Positions 24,740 through 32,564 of a stretch of DNA of 64,000 bases are shown here, piece by piece. Positions within the stretch are counted from its first letter, which is position 1. Every line of letters starts with the position of its first letter. The position numbers were made by a program, and so were the translations under genes. The DNA comes from FLUQ01 sp031550605 (GTDB taxonomy: Bacteria > Desulfobacterota > Desulfovibrionia > Desulfovibrionales > Desulfovibrionaceae), in NCBI GenBank assembly GCA_031550605.1, contig JAVBOK010000070.1, positions 19,519-83,518 of the forward strand, written 5' to 3'. Below the pieces are notes generated by a model. It had not been told where the DNA came from. It made no database searches and worked only from the letters and a program-made list of their open reading frames with translations.

Positions 24740-25352
24740 CGCCGTCCGTCGCGCCGCCCACGGACGGGCAGCTTATTTCATCGGACCACTGCCCGCTCAG
24801 TTTGAGGGCCATTTCCGTGAACATGCCGGCCAGTGTCGCCCGGTGCACCATGTCGGAACGAATCTGCGCGGAGGTGCTTTGCAGCACATTCAGGCTTTCC
24901 TGGTACCGTTCCTCGGTTTTCTCGGCCAGAGCGCGGCTTTCGGACAGCAAAAGCTCGCGCAGTTCGCGTTCGGCGCTGTCCAGCGTGGCCGTCAGCCTGG
25001 CCAGTTTGCGGTCATATGCGTCGACGGCCGCGCCCAGTTCCTTGGTCAACTGGGCCAGGGCTTCGGCCCGTTCGCGCTGCTCGGTCTTGATTTCCACCGC
25101 GCGTTCGGACTGCTCTTCCTTGATGCGGGCGAGCAGAGACGCCGCCTCGCTTTTCATGAAGTTTTCCAGCGAATCGACGCGGTTTTTCAGCGCGCTTTTG
25201 ACGTCTTCAAGGGCGCGGGCGAAACGTTCTTCCTGGCGTTGCAGCCGGGTGTCCATTTCCTTGATTTGCGAACCGAAAAGAAGGTCGCGCACCTGGTCCA
25301 TGGCAGCGGGAGAATCGGAAGAAGAAACAGCTTTGTTCGGTTTTGTGCTCAC
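24732..25352 (-). CDS. Coiled-coil partner of the OmpA-domain protein
   Basis: The 206-residue protein starts with a polar tail and the motif DQVRDLLFGSQIKEMDTRL (about residues 19-37), then a nearly continuous coiled coil to about residue 170 (for example QRQEERFARALEDVKSALKN and EIKTEQRERAEALAQLTKEL). The C-terminus reads HRATLAGMFTEMALKLSGQW. No membrane segment is present. The D.(V/L)R.LLF motif recurs near the start of the overlapping OmpA-domain protein, hinting at a shared docking element. The two genes form a closed pair transcribed away from the chemoreceptor gene. The function is not known. Confidence 0.65.
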   Translation of the reverse strand: MSTKPNKAVSSSDSPAAMDQVRDLLFGSQIKEMDTRLQRQEERFARALEDVKSALKNRVDSLENFMKSEAASLLARIKEEQSERAVEIKTEQRERAEALAQLTKELGAAVDAYDRKLARLTATLDSAERELRELLLSESRALAEKTEERYQESLNVLQSTSAQIRSDMVHRATLAGMFTEMALKLSGQWSDEISCPSVGGATDGDD

Positions 25353-25771
25353 AGCGGATTCCTTGTCATGCGCCGGATGATTGATGCCAAAAGGCGCGCA
25401 GCAATAATAAAATTGCGCCGGCGGCTATTTTTATCAGTACGTCTTTATGTAAAGATGCGTAAATAGGCAAGCGGATCCGCATTGGGGCCGGGATTGTGCG
25501 GCGATACGGAAATGATATCGCCATCCGCTTGAGGTAACTGCACTTTTTTGAGGAGACTCCGGGCCGCTTCACTGCTTTGCCGCTTCCTGTTTCACCGTTG
25601 CGGCCGGCATGCGTTCTCTTTGTCTTTTTTTCGGGAAAAGGCTGTAGTTTTTTTCCTGGCGCGCCGATATGAAAAAATAAATGGACAATAAGAAAAATAA
25701 TGCCATAAAGCGCATAGAGGTCGTGTGCATTATGAGTTTTCAGAAAACTTCAGGAATATGCCGGAGGGGAT
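25353..25771. other. Divergent promoter region between the coiled-coil and chemoreceptor genes
   Basis: These 419 bases are clearly more AT-rich than the flanks and contain no gene. A near-perfect palindrome, TCTTTA-TG-TAAAGA at 25442-25455, flanked by TACG and CGTA, lies about 90 bases upstream of the coiled-coil gene and looks like an operator. A sigma-28-like promoter for the chemoreceptor is listed separately. Confidence 0.5.
25643..25670 (+). promoter_or_regulatory. Sigma-28 (FliA)-like promoter of the chemoreceptor gene
   Basis: TGTAGTTT (25643-25650) and GCCGATAT (25663-25670) match the FliA consensus TAAAGTTT and GCCGATAA at two and one differences, with a 12-base spacer against the usual 11. 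Chemoreceptor genes are typical late (class III) flagellar targets. The leader would be about 90 bases. Confidence 0.5.
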
Positions 25772-28183
25772 ATGACCACAAAATTTAAGATTATTACCGG
25801 ATTTTTATTGATGATTGTCTTGCTGGGAGGCGTCGCAATTCTCGGGTACACCGCCAGCGGGCGTTTTTCGGAGGGCTTTACGGAGTACGACCGTCTGGCC
25901 AAGTTCAATGTGAACATCAGCGATCTGCAGAGCGAGATCAATGCCGCGGGGTACAACCTCGTTCAGTTCATGATCAGCCGCAGGGCGGAAGATATGAATC
26001 AGGCCCGCGCCGCCCTGGAGCGGGGGAATGGAAAGATAAAACAGGCCATGACCCAGGTGCGCAGGCAGGACAGCAAAAATTTGCTGGACGAGATGACCAG
26101 GGATCTGGTCGCATATCGTGCCGGCATGGAAGGCATCCAGAAAAACCTTATCCAGGCCTATACGCTGTATACGGATACGGTGCAGCCCAATATGCGGGCA
26201 ATGCAGAAAGCCCTCATGGACATTACCCGGCAGACCAAAGAAGCGAACAATATCGGCGCTCTTGAGGATATCTCCGAGGTCTGGTTCGGCCTTGCCTACG
26301 CGCGGTCGGCCATGAGCCGTTTCGCGGAATCCAGAAGCGATGCCGATTCCGCCCGCGTGGGCGAACTGCTGGCCACCATGGACGCGCCGTTGAAAAAGCT
26401 GGGGGAAGAACTGCGCACGGATAACGGCCGCAAACTGTTCACGGCCCTGATGCAGGCCAACGCCGAATTGAACAATTCATACAAGACCATGGCGGCCGCG
26501 GCGAAATCCTTCACCCAGACGACGAAGGCTCTGGACGAGTCGCTGGAAAAGCTGGGCAAGAGCATCGTCTCGCTCAATAAATCCGTTGACGACCAGATGG
26601 CCGAATACAGCAAAACCATGCTTGAAACCAACGCCGCGGCCCAGCAGCAGATGCTGCTGGTCAGCGTGGCGGGCCTGTTGCTGGGCATCGCTTTCGCGCT
26701 GTTCATCATTTACGGCATCATGCATGTGCTGAAAGAACTCGGCGGGTTTGCGGGCGCCATCGCCAGGGGCGATTTCTCGTACAATCTCACTATCCGGGAA
26801 AAGGGCGAGATCGGCGCCATGGTCGCGGCCATGAAAGAAATCCCCGCCGTGCTGGAACGGGTCATGAGCAACGCGAACAACCTGGCGGACGCCATTGTGT
26901 CCGGCCGTTTCCGTGACCGGCTCGAGGTCAAGGCCTTTTCCGGTTCCTTCGCCGATCTGGCCAAAGCCGTGAATATCGTGGGCGACGCCTACACCAACGT
27001 GGTTGATCTCCTGCCCGTGCCCATCATGGCCTGCGACAAGAAAAACAGCATCCTGTTCCTGAACGGTATCGCCCAGAAAGCCCTTGGCGGCAATTACACC
27101 GAAACGCAGTGCGGCGGGCAGCTCAATGCCGCCGAATGCGGCAAGGACGCCTGTTTCGGCGCCTGCGCCATGTCCCGCAACGCCCCGTACAACGGCGAGA
27201 CCACCATCCACCCCCAGGGCAAGCGCATGGACATCGCGGTCACGGCCCTGCCCCTGCACAACATGAAGAACGAGATTGTGGGCTACATGGAAATCATCAC
27301 CGACCTGACGGAAATCAAGGCCAAACAGGCGGTCATGCTGCAGGTGGCCAAAGAGGCTTCCGAAATATCCGATCGTGTGGCCGCCGCGTCCGAAGAACTG
27401 GCCGCCCAGGTGGAACAGGTGTCGCGCGGGGCGGAAATGCAACGGGCGCGCGTGGAATCCACGGCCAGCGCCATGACGGAGATGAACTCCACCGTGCTGG
27501 AAGTGGCCAGAAGCGCGGGGCAGGCTTCCGACCAGAGCGACGGCACCCGCCAGAAAGCCGAAGCCGGCGCGGGCCTGGTCAACAAGGTGGTGAAAGCCAT
27601 CAACACGGTGAACACCGTGGCCGCCACGCTGCAGGACAACATGCAGGAACTGGGCAAACAGGCGGAAAGCATCGGCGGGGTCATGAACGTCATCTCCGAC
27701 ATCGCGGACCAGACCAACCTGCTTGCGCTCAACGCCGCGATCGAAGCGGCGCGCGCCGGGGAAGCGGGCCGGGGCTTCGCGGTGGTCGCCGACGAAGTAC
27801 GCAAACTGGCGGAAAAAACCATGTCCGCCACGCAGGAAGTGGGTTCCAGCATCACCGCCATCCAGCATTCGGCCAGGAACAATATCAACGAAGTGGCCAG
27901 CGCGGTGAACAACATCAACGAAGCCACGGACCTGGCCAACTCGTCCGGCGCGGCGCTCAAGGAAATCGTGGATCTGGCCGCGGCCAACTCTTCGGTTGTG
28001 GCGTCCATCGCCACGGCGGCGGAAGAGCAGAGCGCCACGTCCGAAGAGATCAACCGGTCCATTGAGGAAATCAACCAGATTGTCAGCGAAACCACCGACG
28101 GCATGGTGCAGTCCTCCGCCGCCGTGCAGGATCTGTCGCGCATGGCGCAGGAACTGCGGCGGGTCATGGGCGGATTGAAATAG
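25772..28183 (+). CDS. Methyl-accepting chemotaxis protein with HAMP and cysteine-rich PAS domains
   Basis: The ATG follows GGAGGGGAT. The 803-residue receptor has a membrane helix at about residues 7-27, a helical periplasmic sensor to about 290, a second helix at about 292-315, one or two HAMP units (about 313-408), a cytosolic PAS domain (about 411-520) and the signalling domain. The PAS insert holds Cys447, Cys456, Cys461 and Cys465, a spacing that could bind metal or a cluster. The kinase-control hairpin is unmistakable: DIADQTNLLALNAAIEAARA and GEAGRGFAVVADEVRKLAEK (about residues 643-680). The C-terminus ends MGGLK, so there is no CheR-tethering pentapeptide. It should signal to CheA/CheW, possibly combining periplasmic and intracellular redox cues. 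Confidence 0.93.
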   Translation: MTTKFKIITGFLLMIVLLGGVAILGYTASGRFSEGFTEYDRLAKFNVNISDLQSEINAAGYNLVQFMISRRAEDMNQARAALERGNGKIKQAMTQVRRQDSKNLLDEMTRDLVAYRAGMEGIQKNLIQAYTLYTDTVQPNMRAMQKALMDITRQTKEANNIGALEDISEVWFGLAYARSAMSRFAESRSDADSARVGELLATMDAPLKKLGEELRTDNGRKLFTALMQANAELNNSYKTMAAAAKSFTQTTKALDESLEKLGKSIVSLNKSVDDQMAEYSKTMLETNAAAQQQMLLVSVAGLLLGIAFALFIIYGIMHVLKELGGFAGAIARGDFSYNLTIREKGEIGAMVAAMKEIPAVLERVMSNANNLADAIVSGRFRDRLEVKAFSGSFADLAKAVNIVGDAYTNVVDLLPVPIMACDKKNSILFLNGIAQKALGGNYTETQCGGQLNAAECGKDACFGACAMSRNAPYNGETTIHPQGKRMDIAVTALPLHNMKNEIVGYMEIITDLTEIKAKQAVMLQVAKEASEISDRVAAASEELAAQVEQVSRGAEMQRARVESTASAMTEMNSTVLEVARSAGQASDQSDGTRQKAEAGAGLVNKVVKAINTVNTVAATLQDNMQELGKQAESIGGVMNVISDIADQTNLLALNAAIEAARAGEAGRGFAVVADEVRKLAEKTMSATQEVGSSITAIQHSARNNINEVASAVNNINEATDLANSSGAALKEIVDLAAANSSVVASIATAAEEQSATSEEINRSIEEINQIVSETTDGMVQSSAAVQDLSRMAQELRRVMGGLK

Positions 28184-28207
28184 GCCGGCCGGCATGCCCG
28201 ACACCTT

Positions 28208-28238
28208 CCCCCCTGCCGGGATCGCCCCGGCAGGGGGG
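28208..28238 (+). terminator. Perfect 13-bp hairpin after the chemoreceptor gene
   Basis: CCCCCCTGCCGGG (28208-28220) pairs with CCCGGCAGGGGGG (28226-28238) around a 5-base loop, 24 bases after the stop codon. The U-run expected after it is missing, which would fit disruption by an insertion just downstream. Confidence 0.65.
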
Positions 28239-28255
28239 CATGCGCGCCGGACACG

Positions 28256-28400
28256 GCGCGTATCCTATGAGGCGCAAGTTCTCTCCGGGCCGTGGTGGGC
28301 GGAACCAGTAGCCAAAGGCAAGGGCGCCGTCGCGAGCGGGGTCTGGAGGAAGCCGGGCACAAGTCGGACGTGACGGACAGAAACCGGAGATAAGGCCTGT
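28256..28400 (+). mobile_element. Group II (class C) intron remnant, 5' part of domain I
   Basis: The stretch contains ordered blocks that I recall from domain I of the group IIC intron of Oceanobacillus iheyensis: GTAGCC then GCAAGGG (28318-28324), TCTGGAGGAAGC (28342-28353), and GAC.GACAGAAACC...ATAAGGCC (28368-28397), where the reference reads GCAAGGG, TCTGAAGGAAGC and ACACGAAC...ATATGAGGC. GCGCG at 28256 would stand for the usual GTGYG 5' end. It lies 18 bases after a terminator hairpin, the known target of class C introns. No reverse transcriptase frame and no domain V are present, so only a fragment remains. This is a match from memory, not a covariance-model hit. Confidence 0.55.
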
Positions 28401-28660
28401 GCGGCACGGGTAAAGGGGGCGTTCGCGTGCCGGAGCGGGCATGCCGTGGCAAATCCCGGCGTTGCGGGGGGCATCGGTGCGGCCCCCGCTGTGGTTTCTT
28501 CTTCCCTTTCCGGAGAGTACGGCACTCCGTCCGCAATCTGGTCAAATCCTTCCGGATAGCGTATTCTCTATATGCGCGCATTGCTGTCCGGCGAAAATTT
28601 GGCTTGCCGCAAGACAAGGCCCTGCCGAGAAAAAGGAAAAGGCACGCGATTTTCTTCTCT

Positions 28661-28740
28661 GCGCCCAATCGGAAGCCGATTGCGTCGAAGGCATGCCGCG
28701 CTGCCCGCGCGCGGGCCGGTTTTGCAAACCGGCCATTGCT
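28661..28740. repeat. Palindromic intergenic repeat, family C (copy 2, diverged)
   Basis: CAATCGGAAGCCGATTG (28666-28682) is a perfect 7-bp hairpin in the position of CAAGCCGAATCGGCTTG at 41564-41580, and GGCATGCCGCGCTGCCCGCG follows as in the other copies. It ends with the hairpin GCCGGTTTTGCAAACCGGC (28714-28732). It lies about 60 bases upstream of the AsmA-like gene. Confidence 0.5.
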
Positions 28741-28793
28741 GCCCGCTGTCAGCCGGACAGCAACGGTGTGTACTCGCTCATCCGGAGGCGGCC

Positions 28794-30521
28794 ATGAAAA
28801 TTCTGAAAATTACCGGCCTTGTCACCGTCGCGCTGGCGCTTTGCATCGTGATCGCCGCCGGCCTGGCGGCGGCGCTGATCAAACCCGACGAGTACAGGCC
28901 CCGGCTGGAAGCGCTGGTCCAGAAAGCCACGGGCCGCAAACTCGTGCTGCAGGGCAGTCTGTCGCTGTCCGTGTTCCCCGGCCTCAGCGTCACGTCCGGC
29001 CCGGCGGAACTGCACGACGACGCGACCTTCGGCTCCGCGCCCTTTGTGCGGATCGAGTCCGCGAAAGGTTCCGTCGCGTTGCTGCCGCTGCTGTCCGGCA
29101 GGGTGGAGATAGCGGAACTGGCCCTTAGCGGCCTGCGGGTCAAGCTGGTTGTGAACACGGCCGGCAAAGCCAACTGGGACATGCGGGGCGCTCCTTCCGA
29201 AAACGCCGGGGACGGCGTTTCCTCGCGCGCTCTGGCTCCGGACGGCGGCGCGGGCGGCAAGGCCCTGCCGCCCATACGCGTCGGCGCCCTCAGCCTGAAA
29301 GACGCCGCCCTGACCTATACGGACATGCGCGGCGGCACGGACCTGGCCCTGACCCTGCACGGCGCCGGCCTGGACAACCTGGCGCCCGGCGAAAAAACCG
29401 GGCTGTCCGTCCGGGGCGAATATACGGATGGCTTTGCCCGGCTGAAACTGCCGTTCGACCTGAAAGCCTCGTTCGTCCTGCCGGAATCGCCGGATAAAAC
29501 CCTTGCCTTCACTCTTGCCGGCACGCTGGACAAAACCGCTTTCACGGGCGACGGGGCTTTCGGCCTGCCGCCCGGCGGCCGCATGCTGCTTACCGGCGCG
29601 TTCAGCCTGGGCGATATCAATGTTGACCCCTATCTGGCGGCATTCTTCGGCGACGGCAAGGACAAGGCCGCGCCCGGACCGGCGGCCGCCCGCCCGGGCA
29701 GGAGCGCGGCCGGAGACGAGGCGGAAGCGGCCGCGTTCCTGCGGCGGCTCAGCCTGGACCTGGATCTGAAGGCCGCCTCCGTCATTGTGAACCGCCTGCC
29801 CCTGAAGGATATCCGGGCCAGGGTCAAGGCGGATGACGGCCGCCTTGCCGCCGCGCCCGTCACTCTGGGGCTGGCTGACGGGACCGTTTCGGCCGTCGCG
29901 GAAGCTGACGCGGCCGGCAATGCCGTGGCTGGCCGCGTCAGAGGCGAAATCAAAAACGCCCAGGCCGGACAGATCGTGCGGGCGCTGTCGGGCAAGGAAT
30001 CCCTGACCGGAGTCCTGAACCTGACCTGGGACCTGACAGGATCCGGCCTGGCCTGGCCGGTCCTTTCCCGTTCGCTCGCGGGCAAGGCCGCCATGACGCT
30101 GACCCACGGGCGCGCGCCGGCTTTCCAGATCATTCCGGAAGATCTTCCCGGCCTGCCCGCCCGGCGGGCCGATATCGCCATTGAGCGGTTCGGCGCCAGT
30201 TGGGACATGGCCAAAGGCATCGCCCGCTGCGGCGATCTGGCGTTGCGGGCCACGGCCATGACCGCCGACGGCGGCGGAACGTTCAATCTGCCCGACCGGA
30301 CCCTGCATTACCGGGTGAACGTGCGTCTGCCCGCCGTGCCCGTCGTGCCCGCCGTCATTGACGGCCCGTTGGAGTCGCCCCGCTATTCCGTGGACAAGGT
30401 GGAATTCTTGCGCAACGCGGCCAGGGGCATTCTGGAAAGTCCCGGCAAGGCGGGCCAGGGACTGGAAAAAACCGGCGAAGGTCTGGGCAAGGCCGTTGAG
30501 GGCATATTCCGGAAACGGTAA
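28794..30521 (+). CDS. AsmA-family protein
   Basis: The ATG at 28794 has CCGGAGGCGGCC upstream. The 575-residue protein has one N-terminal membrane helix (about residues 6-28) followed by the AsmA start KPDEYRPRLEALVQKATGRK and LVLQGSLSLSVFPGLSVTSG. Later family features are VEIAELALSGLRVKLVVNTA, and FNLPDRTLHYRVNVRLPAVP near the end. AsmA-like proteins are anchored in the inner membrane and extend a beta-groove into the periplasm, thought to move lipids toward the outer membrane. The C-terminus (LEKTGEGLGKAVEGIFRK) is short and amphipathic. It has no obvious operon partner. Confidence 0.85.
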   Translation: MKILKITGLVTVALALCIVIAAGLAAALIKPDEYRPRLEALVQKATGRKLVLQGSLSLSVFPGLSVTSGPAELHDDATFGSAPFVRIESAKGSVALLPLLSGRVEIAELALSGLRVKLVVNTAGKANWDMRGAPSENAGDGVSSRALAPDGGAGGKALPPIRVGALSLKDAALTYTDMRGGTDLALTLHGAGLDNLAPGEKTGLSVRGEYTDGFARLKLPFDLKASFVLPESPDKTLAFTLAGTLDKTAFTGDGAFGLPPGGRMLLTGAFSLGDINVDPYLAAFFGDGKDKAAPGPAAARPGRSAAGDEAEAAAFLRRLSLDLDLKAASVIVNRLPLKDIRARVKADDGRLAAAPVTLGLADGTVSAVAEADAAGNAVAGRVRGEIKNAQAGQIVRALSGKESLTGVLNLTWDLTGSGLAWPVLSRSLAGKAAMTLTHGRAPAFQIIPEDLPGLPARRADIAIERFGASWDMAKGIARCGDLALRATAMTADGGGTFNLPDRTLHYRVNVRLPAVPVVPAVIDGPLESPRYSVDKVEFLRNAARGILESPGKAGQGLEKTGEGLGKAVEGIFRKR

Positions 30522-31020
30522 CCGCGGCCGGGATTTCCCCGGCAGAGGGACTCTCGTTGAAGAACTGCGCCCCGCCCGCATGCCGGGAAAGCCTTTTTCA
30601 GGCCCGGTCCCCGCTGTTTTGGGGGACTGTGTCCCCCAATCCCTCCGGCAAGGGGCTAACTCCTCTGCACCCCGGTGTCCGGCACGGGAGCTTCGCGCCA
30701 CGTGCCGGAAATTCGAGAAGGATCCGGGGGGAATCATTCCCCCCGGACGGGGTTTGGGGCGGCAGCCCCGAGAAAGCACCGAGGCCTGAGCCGAAATGTC
30801 CCGCCAACCGGCAGGGGCGCGGTTCTCTTTCCTCCTCCGCAAAACGGCTTTCCGCCCGCATCCGCCATTGCCTTCCCCCGCCCGGTCAGGGTACACAATG
30901 CGCGTGCCGGCGCCGCCCGGCGTCATGCCCCGCGCGTATCGCGGGCCATAGCGTCTTTCGATGAGAGAATCGTTCGGGAATATGCTATGCACGGACCCAT
31001 AACCCAGGAAAGGAGTCGCC
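30522..31020. other. Repeat-filled gap upstream of the acetate kinase-like gene
   Basis: The 499 bases carry a family B-like block (30599-30680) and a family A element (30721-30790), listed together below. The last 130 bases precede the kinase gene and should hold its promoter; TATGCT near 30981 is a possible -10 with a weak -35. No gene is supported. Confidence 0.45.
30599..30790. repeat. Tandem intergenic repeats, families B (copy 3) and A (copy 1)
   Basis: The first part has GTCCCC..GGGGGAC.GTGTCCCCC with CAAGGGGCTAACTCCTCTGCACCCC, a degenerate relative of the family B elements at 20120 and 32357. The second part (30721-30790) has the palindrome CCGGGGGGAATCATTCCCCC CGG followed by GGGTTTGGGGCGGCAGCCCC and GAGAAAGCACCGAGGCCTGAG, nearly repeated at 37936-38006. 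The palindrome alone recurs at 34291-34317. Confidence 0.6.
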
Positions 31021-32220
31021 ATGCTTGTTCTCGTCTGCAACGTCGGCAGCACGTCTCTGAAATACAAGCTGTTCAACATGCCGGATACCACCATCCTGGT
31101 GGATGCCAAAATCGAGCGGGTGGGCAACCCGGAATACGCCCTGTTTTCCTATAACAACCCCCGGACCGGATTTCAGGAAAAAGCGGCCAAAGTCGCGGTG
31201 CCCAGCTATACGGAAGGCATCAATCTGTTTCTGTCGTACCTGACCGATCCGGTGAAGGGCGTTCTTGCCAGTATTGACCAGGTGCAGGCCATCGGATTCA
31301 AAACCGTCATCGCCAAAGGTTTTTACGGCATCCACGAACTGACCGACGACGTGCTGGCCGGCATGGAAGCTTACATCAGCGTGGCCCCGGCCCACAACCC
31401 GCCGTATATCGAAGCCATCCGCAAGTTTAAGGAAATCCTGCCGCATACCCTGCTGGTGGGGGTTTTCGAAACCGCCTTTCACACCACCGTGCCTCTGGAA
31501 CGCAGACTCTACGCTCTGCCCTACGAATGGTACGAAACCTACGGCATCCAGCGCTTGGGCTTTCACGGCGCGTCCCACGGCTATATCGCCCGCGAGGTGC
31601 AAAAGCGCGCCGGGGATTCCTTCCGCCTGATCTCCTGCCACATGGGCGGCAGCGGGTCCATCTGCGCCATCAGGGACGGCAAATCCGTGGCCACCAGCTT
31701 CGGCTTTTCCCTGCAGACGGGCATTCCCCACGCCAACCGCTGCGGCGACATGGACGCATACATCTTTCCCTATCTGCTCAGCCAGGGCATGAGCATGCCG
31801 GACATCCTGAAGGGCATCGACAAGAACGGCGGCCTGCTGGGCGTTTCCGGGGTCAGCAACGACCTGCGCGAAGTGGAGGAGGCCGCGGCCGGGGGCAACA
31901 GGCGGGCGCGGCTCGCCATCGACGTGTTCTGCGAAAGCGTGGTCCAGTATGTCGGCGCGTATTACACGGTGCTGGGCGGGCTGGATTATCTGGTTTTCAC
32001 CGGAGGCATCGGAGAAAATTCCGCCCTGGTGCGGGGCACGGTTTGCGGCCGTCTGGCCTGCCTGGGCATAACCATCGACCCGGCGCGCAAACCCGATGCC
32101 GCCAACCGGGGCGTGCTTTCGCCCGACGGCGCCCCCGTGACCGTGGCCGTCATCCCCACCAACGAGGAAGTGGGCATCGCCCAGGATATTTTCGCCAACT
32201 TCAGAGTATCATGCCTTTGA
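31021..32220 (+). CDS. Divergent acetate kinase-family protein
   Basis: The ATG follows AGGAAAGGAGTCGCC. The 399-residue protein keeps the ASKHA kinase frame of acetate kinase: NVGSTSLKYKLF at the N-terminus, APAHNPPYIEAI, ALPYEWYETYGIQRLGFHGA with His182, NRCGDMDA, FTGGIGENSALVRG and IPTNEEVGIAQD. However, motifs that bind substrate are altered: the usual HRVVHGG is FKTVIAK (residues 93-99, losing the Arg and His), catalytic Asp is Glu150 in VFETAFH, and HLGNGAS reads CHMGGSGS. It is probably a paralogue with another acyl substrate or a regulatory role, not the housekeeping AckA. It lies upstream of lactate permease. Confidence 0.85.
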   Translation: MLVLVCNVGSTSLKYKLFNMPDTTILVDAKIERVGNPEYALFSYNNPRTGFQEKAAKVAVPSYTEGINLFLSYLTDPVKGVLASIDQVQAIGFKTVIAKGFYGIHELTDDVLAGMEAYISVAPAHNPPYIEAIRKFKEILPHTLLVGVFETAFHTTVPLERRLYALPYEWYETYGIQRLGFHGASHGYIAREVQKRAGDSFRLISCHMGGSGSICAIRDGKSVATSFGFSLQTGIPHANRCGDMDAYIFPYLLSQGMSMPDILKGIDKNGGLLGVSGVSNDLREVEEAAAGGNRRARLAIDVFCESVVQYVGAYYTVLGGLDYLVFTGGIGENSALVRGTVCGRLACLGITIDPARKPDAANRGVLSPDGAPVTVAVIPTNEEVGIAQDIFANFRVSCL

Positions 32221-32564
32221 AAAGTTGGGTTCGAATACAATGCCCTGCCGGTGCGAAGCACGGCGTGGCGCCGGCCGCCAGATGCCCGCAGGGCGGCCTT
32301 GCCGACCGTTACGCAAGCATCCGAAGCGTACAATGCGATACGGCCGGCCGGTAATCCTGTTGAAGCCGGATTACGGGCGCGGGGCGCTGCCCCGCGCCCC
32401 GCAAAGGAACGCAGCCCCCTTGACCCCGTGATGGGGGATTTTGAGAGAACAGCAACCGGACTCGCCGAATCCTGCGCGGCGAGTCATGCCCCCGCGCCCG
32501 CATCGGGGGATTTTTCATGGGCTGCCGCCGGTCCGAAAGGCGCGCCGCCGTAAAAGGCATCCGT
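32221..32564. other. Gap between the kinase-like gene and lactate permease
   Basis: The 344 bases hold a GC-rich inverted-repeat stretch near 32265-32310 and a family B repeat (32357-32455). The 5' end of the permease frame extends to 32517 without a good ribosome binding site. I see no further gene. Confidence 0.4.
32357..32455. repeat. GC-rich intergenic repeat, family B (copy 2)
   Basis: TGTTGAAGCCGGATTACGGG (32358-32377) is identical to the start of the fliH-fliI element. It continues GCGGGGCGCTGCCCCGC, a perfect hairpin, then CCCCGCAAAGGAACGCAG and CCCCCTTGACCCCGTGATGG followed by GGGATTTTGAG. The final part is a hairpin with a short T-run. Confidence 0.65.

Larger units (their letters stand above)
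28184..28793. other. 610-base gap: terminator, intron remnant and repeat
   Basis: No protein gene is supported here. From left to right it holds the chemoreceptor terminator hairpin (28208-28238), a group IIC intron-like 5' segment (28256 to about 28400), about 200 bases of unassigned GC-rich DNA with a CGGAG-AGTACGGCA-CTCCG hairpin near 28520-28538, and a family C repeat (28661-28740) before the AsmA-like gene. Confidence 0.55.

Noticed and set aside
25341..25354. TTGTGCTCACAG as a Rex operator
   Set aside because: It lies inside the coiled-coil coding region and has too short a spacer for the Rex consensus.
32225..32262. GGGTTCGAATACAATGCCC as a tRNA T-arm
   Set aside because: No acceptor, D or anticodon arm can be paired around it.
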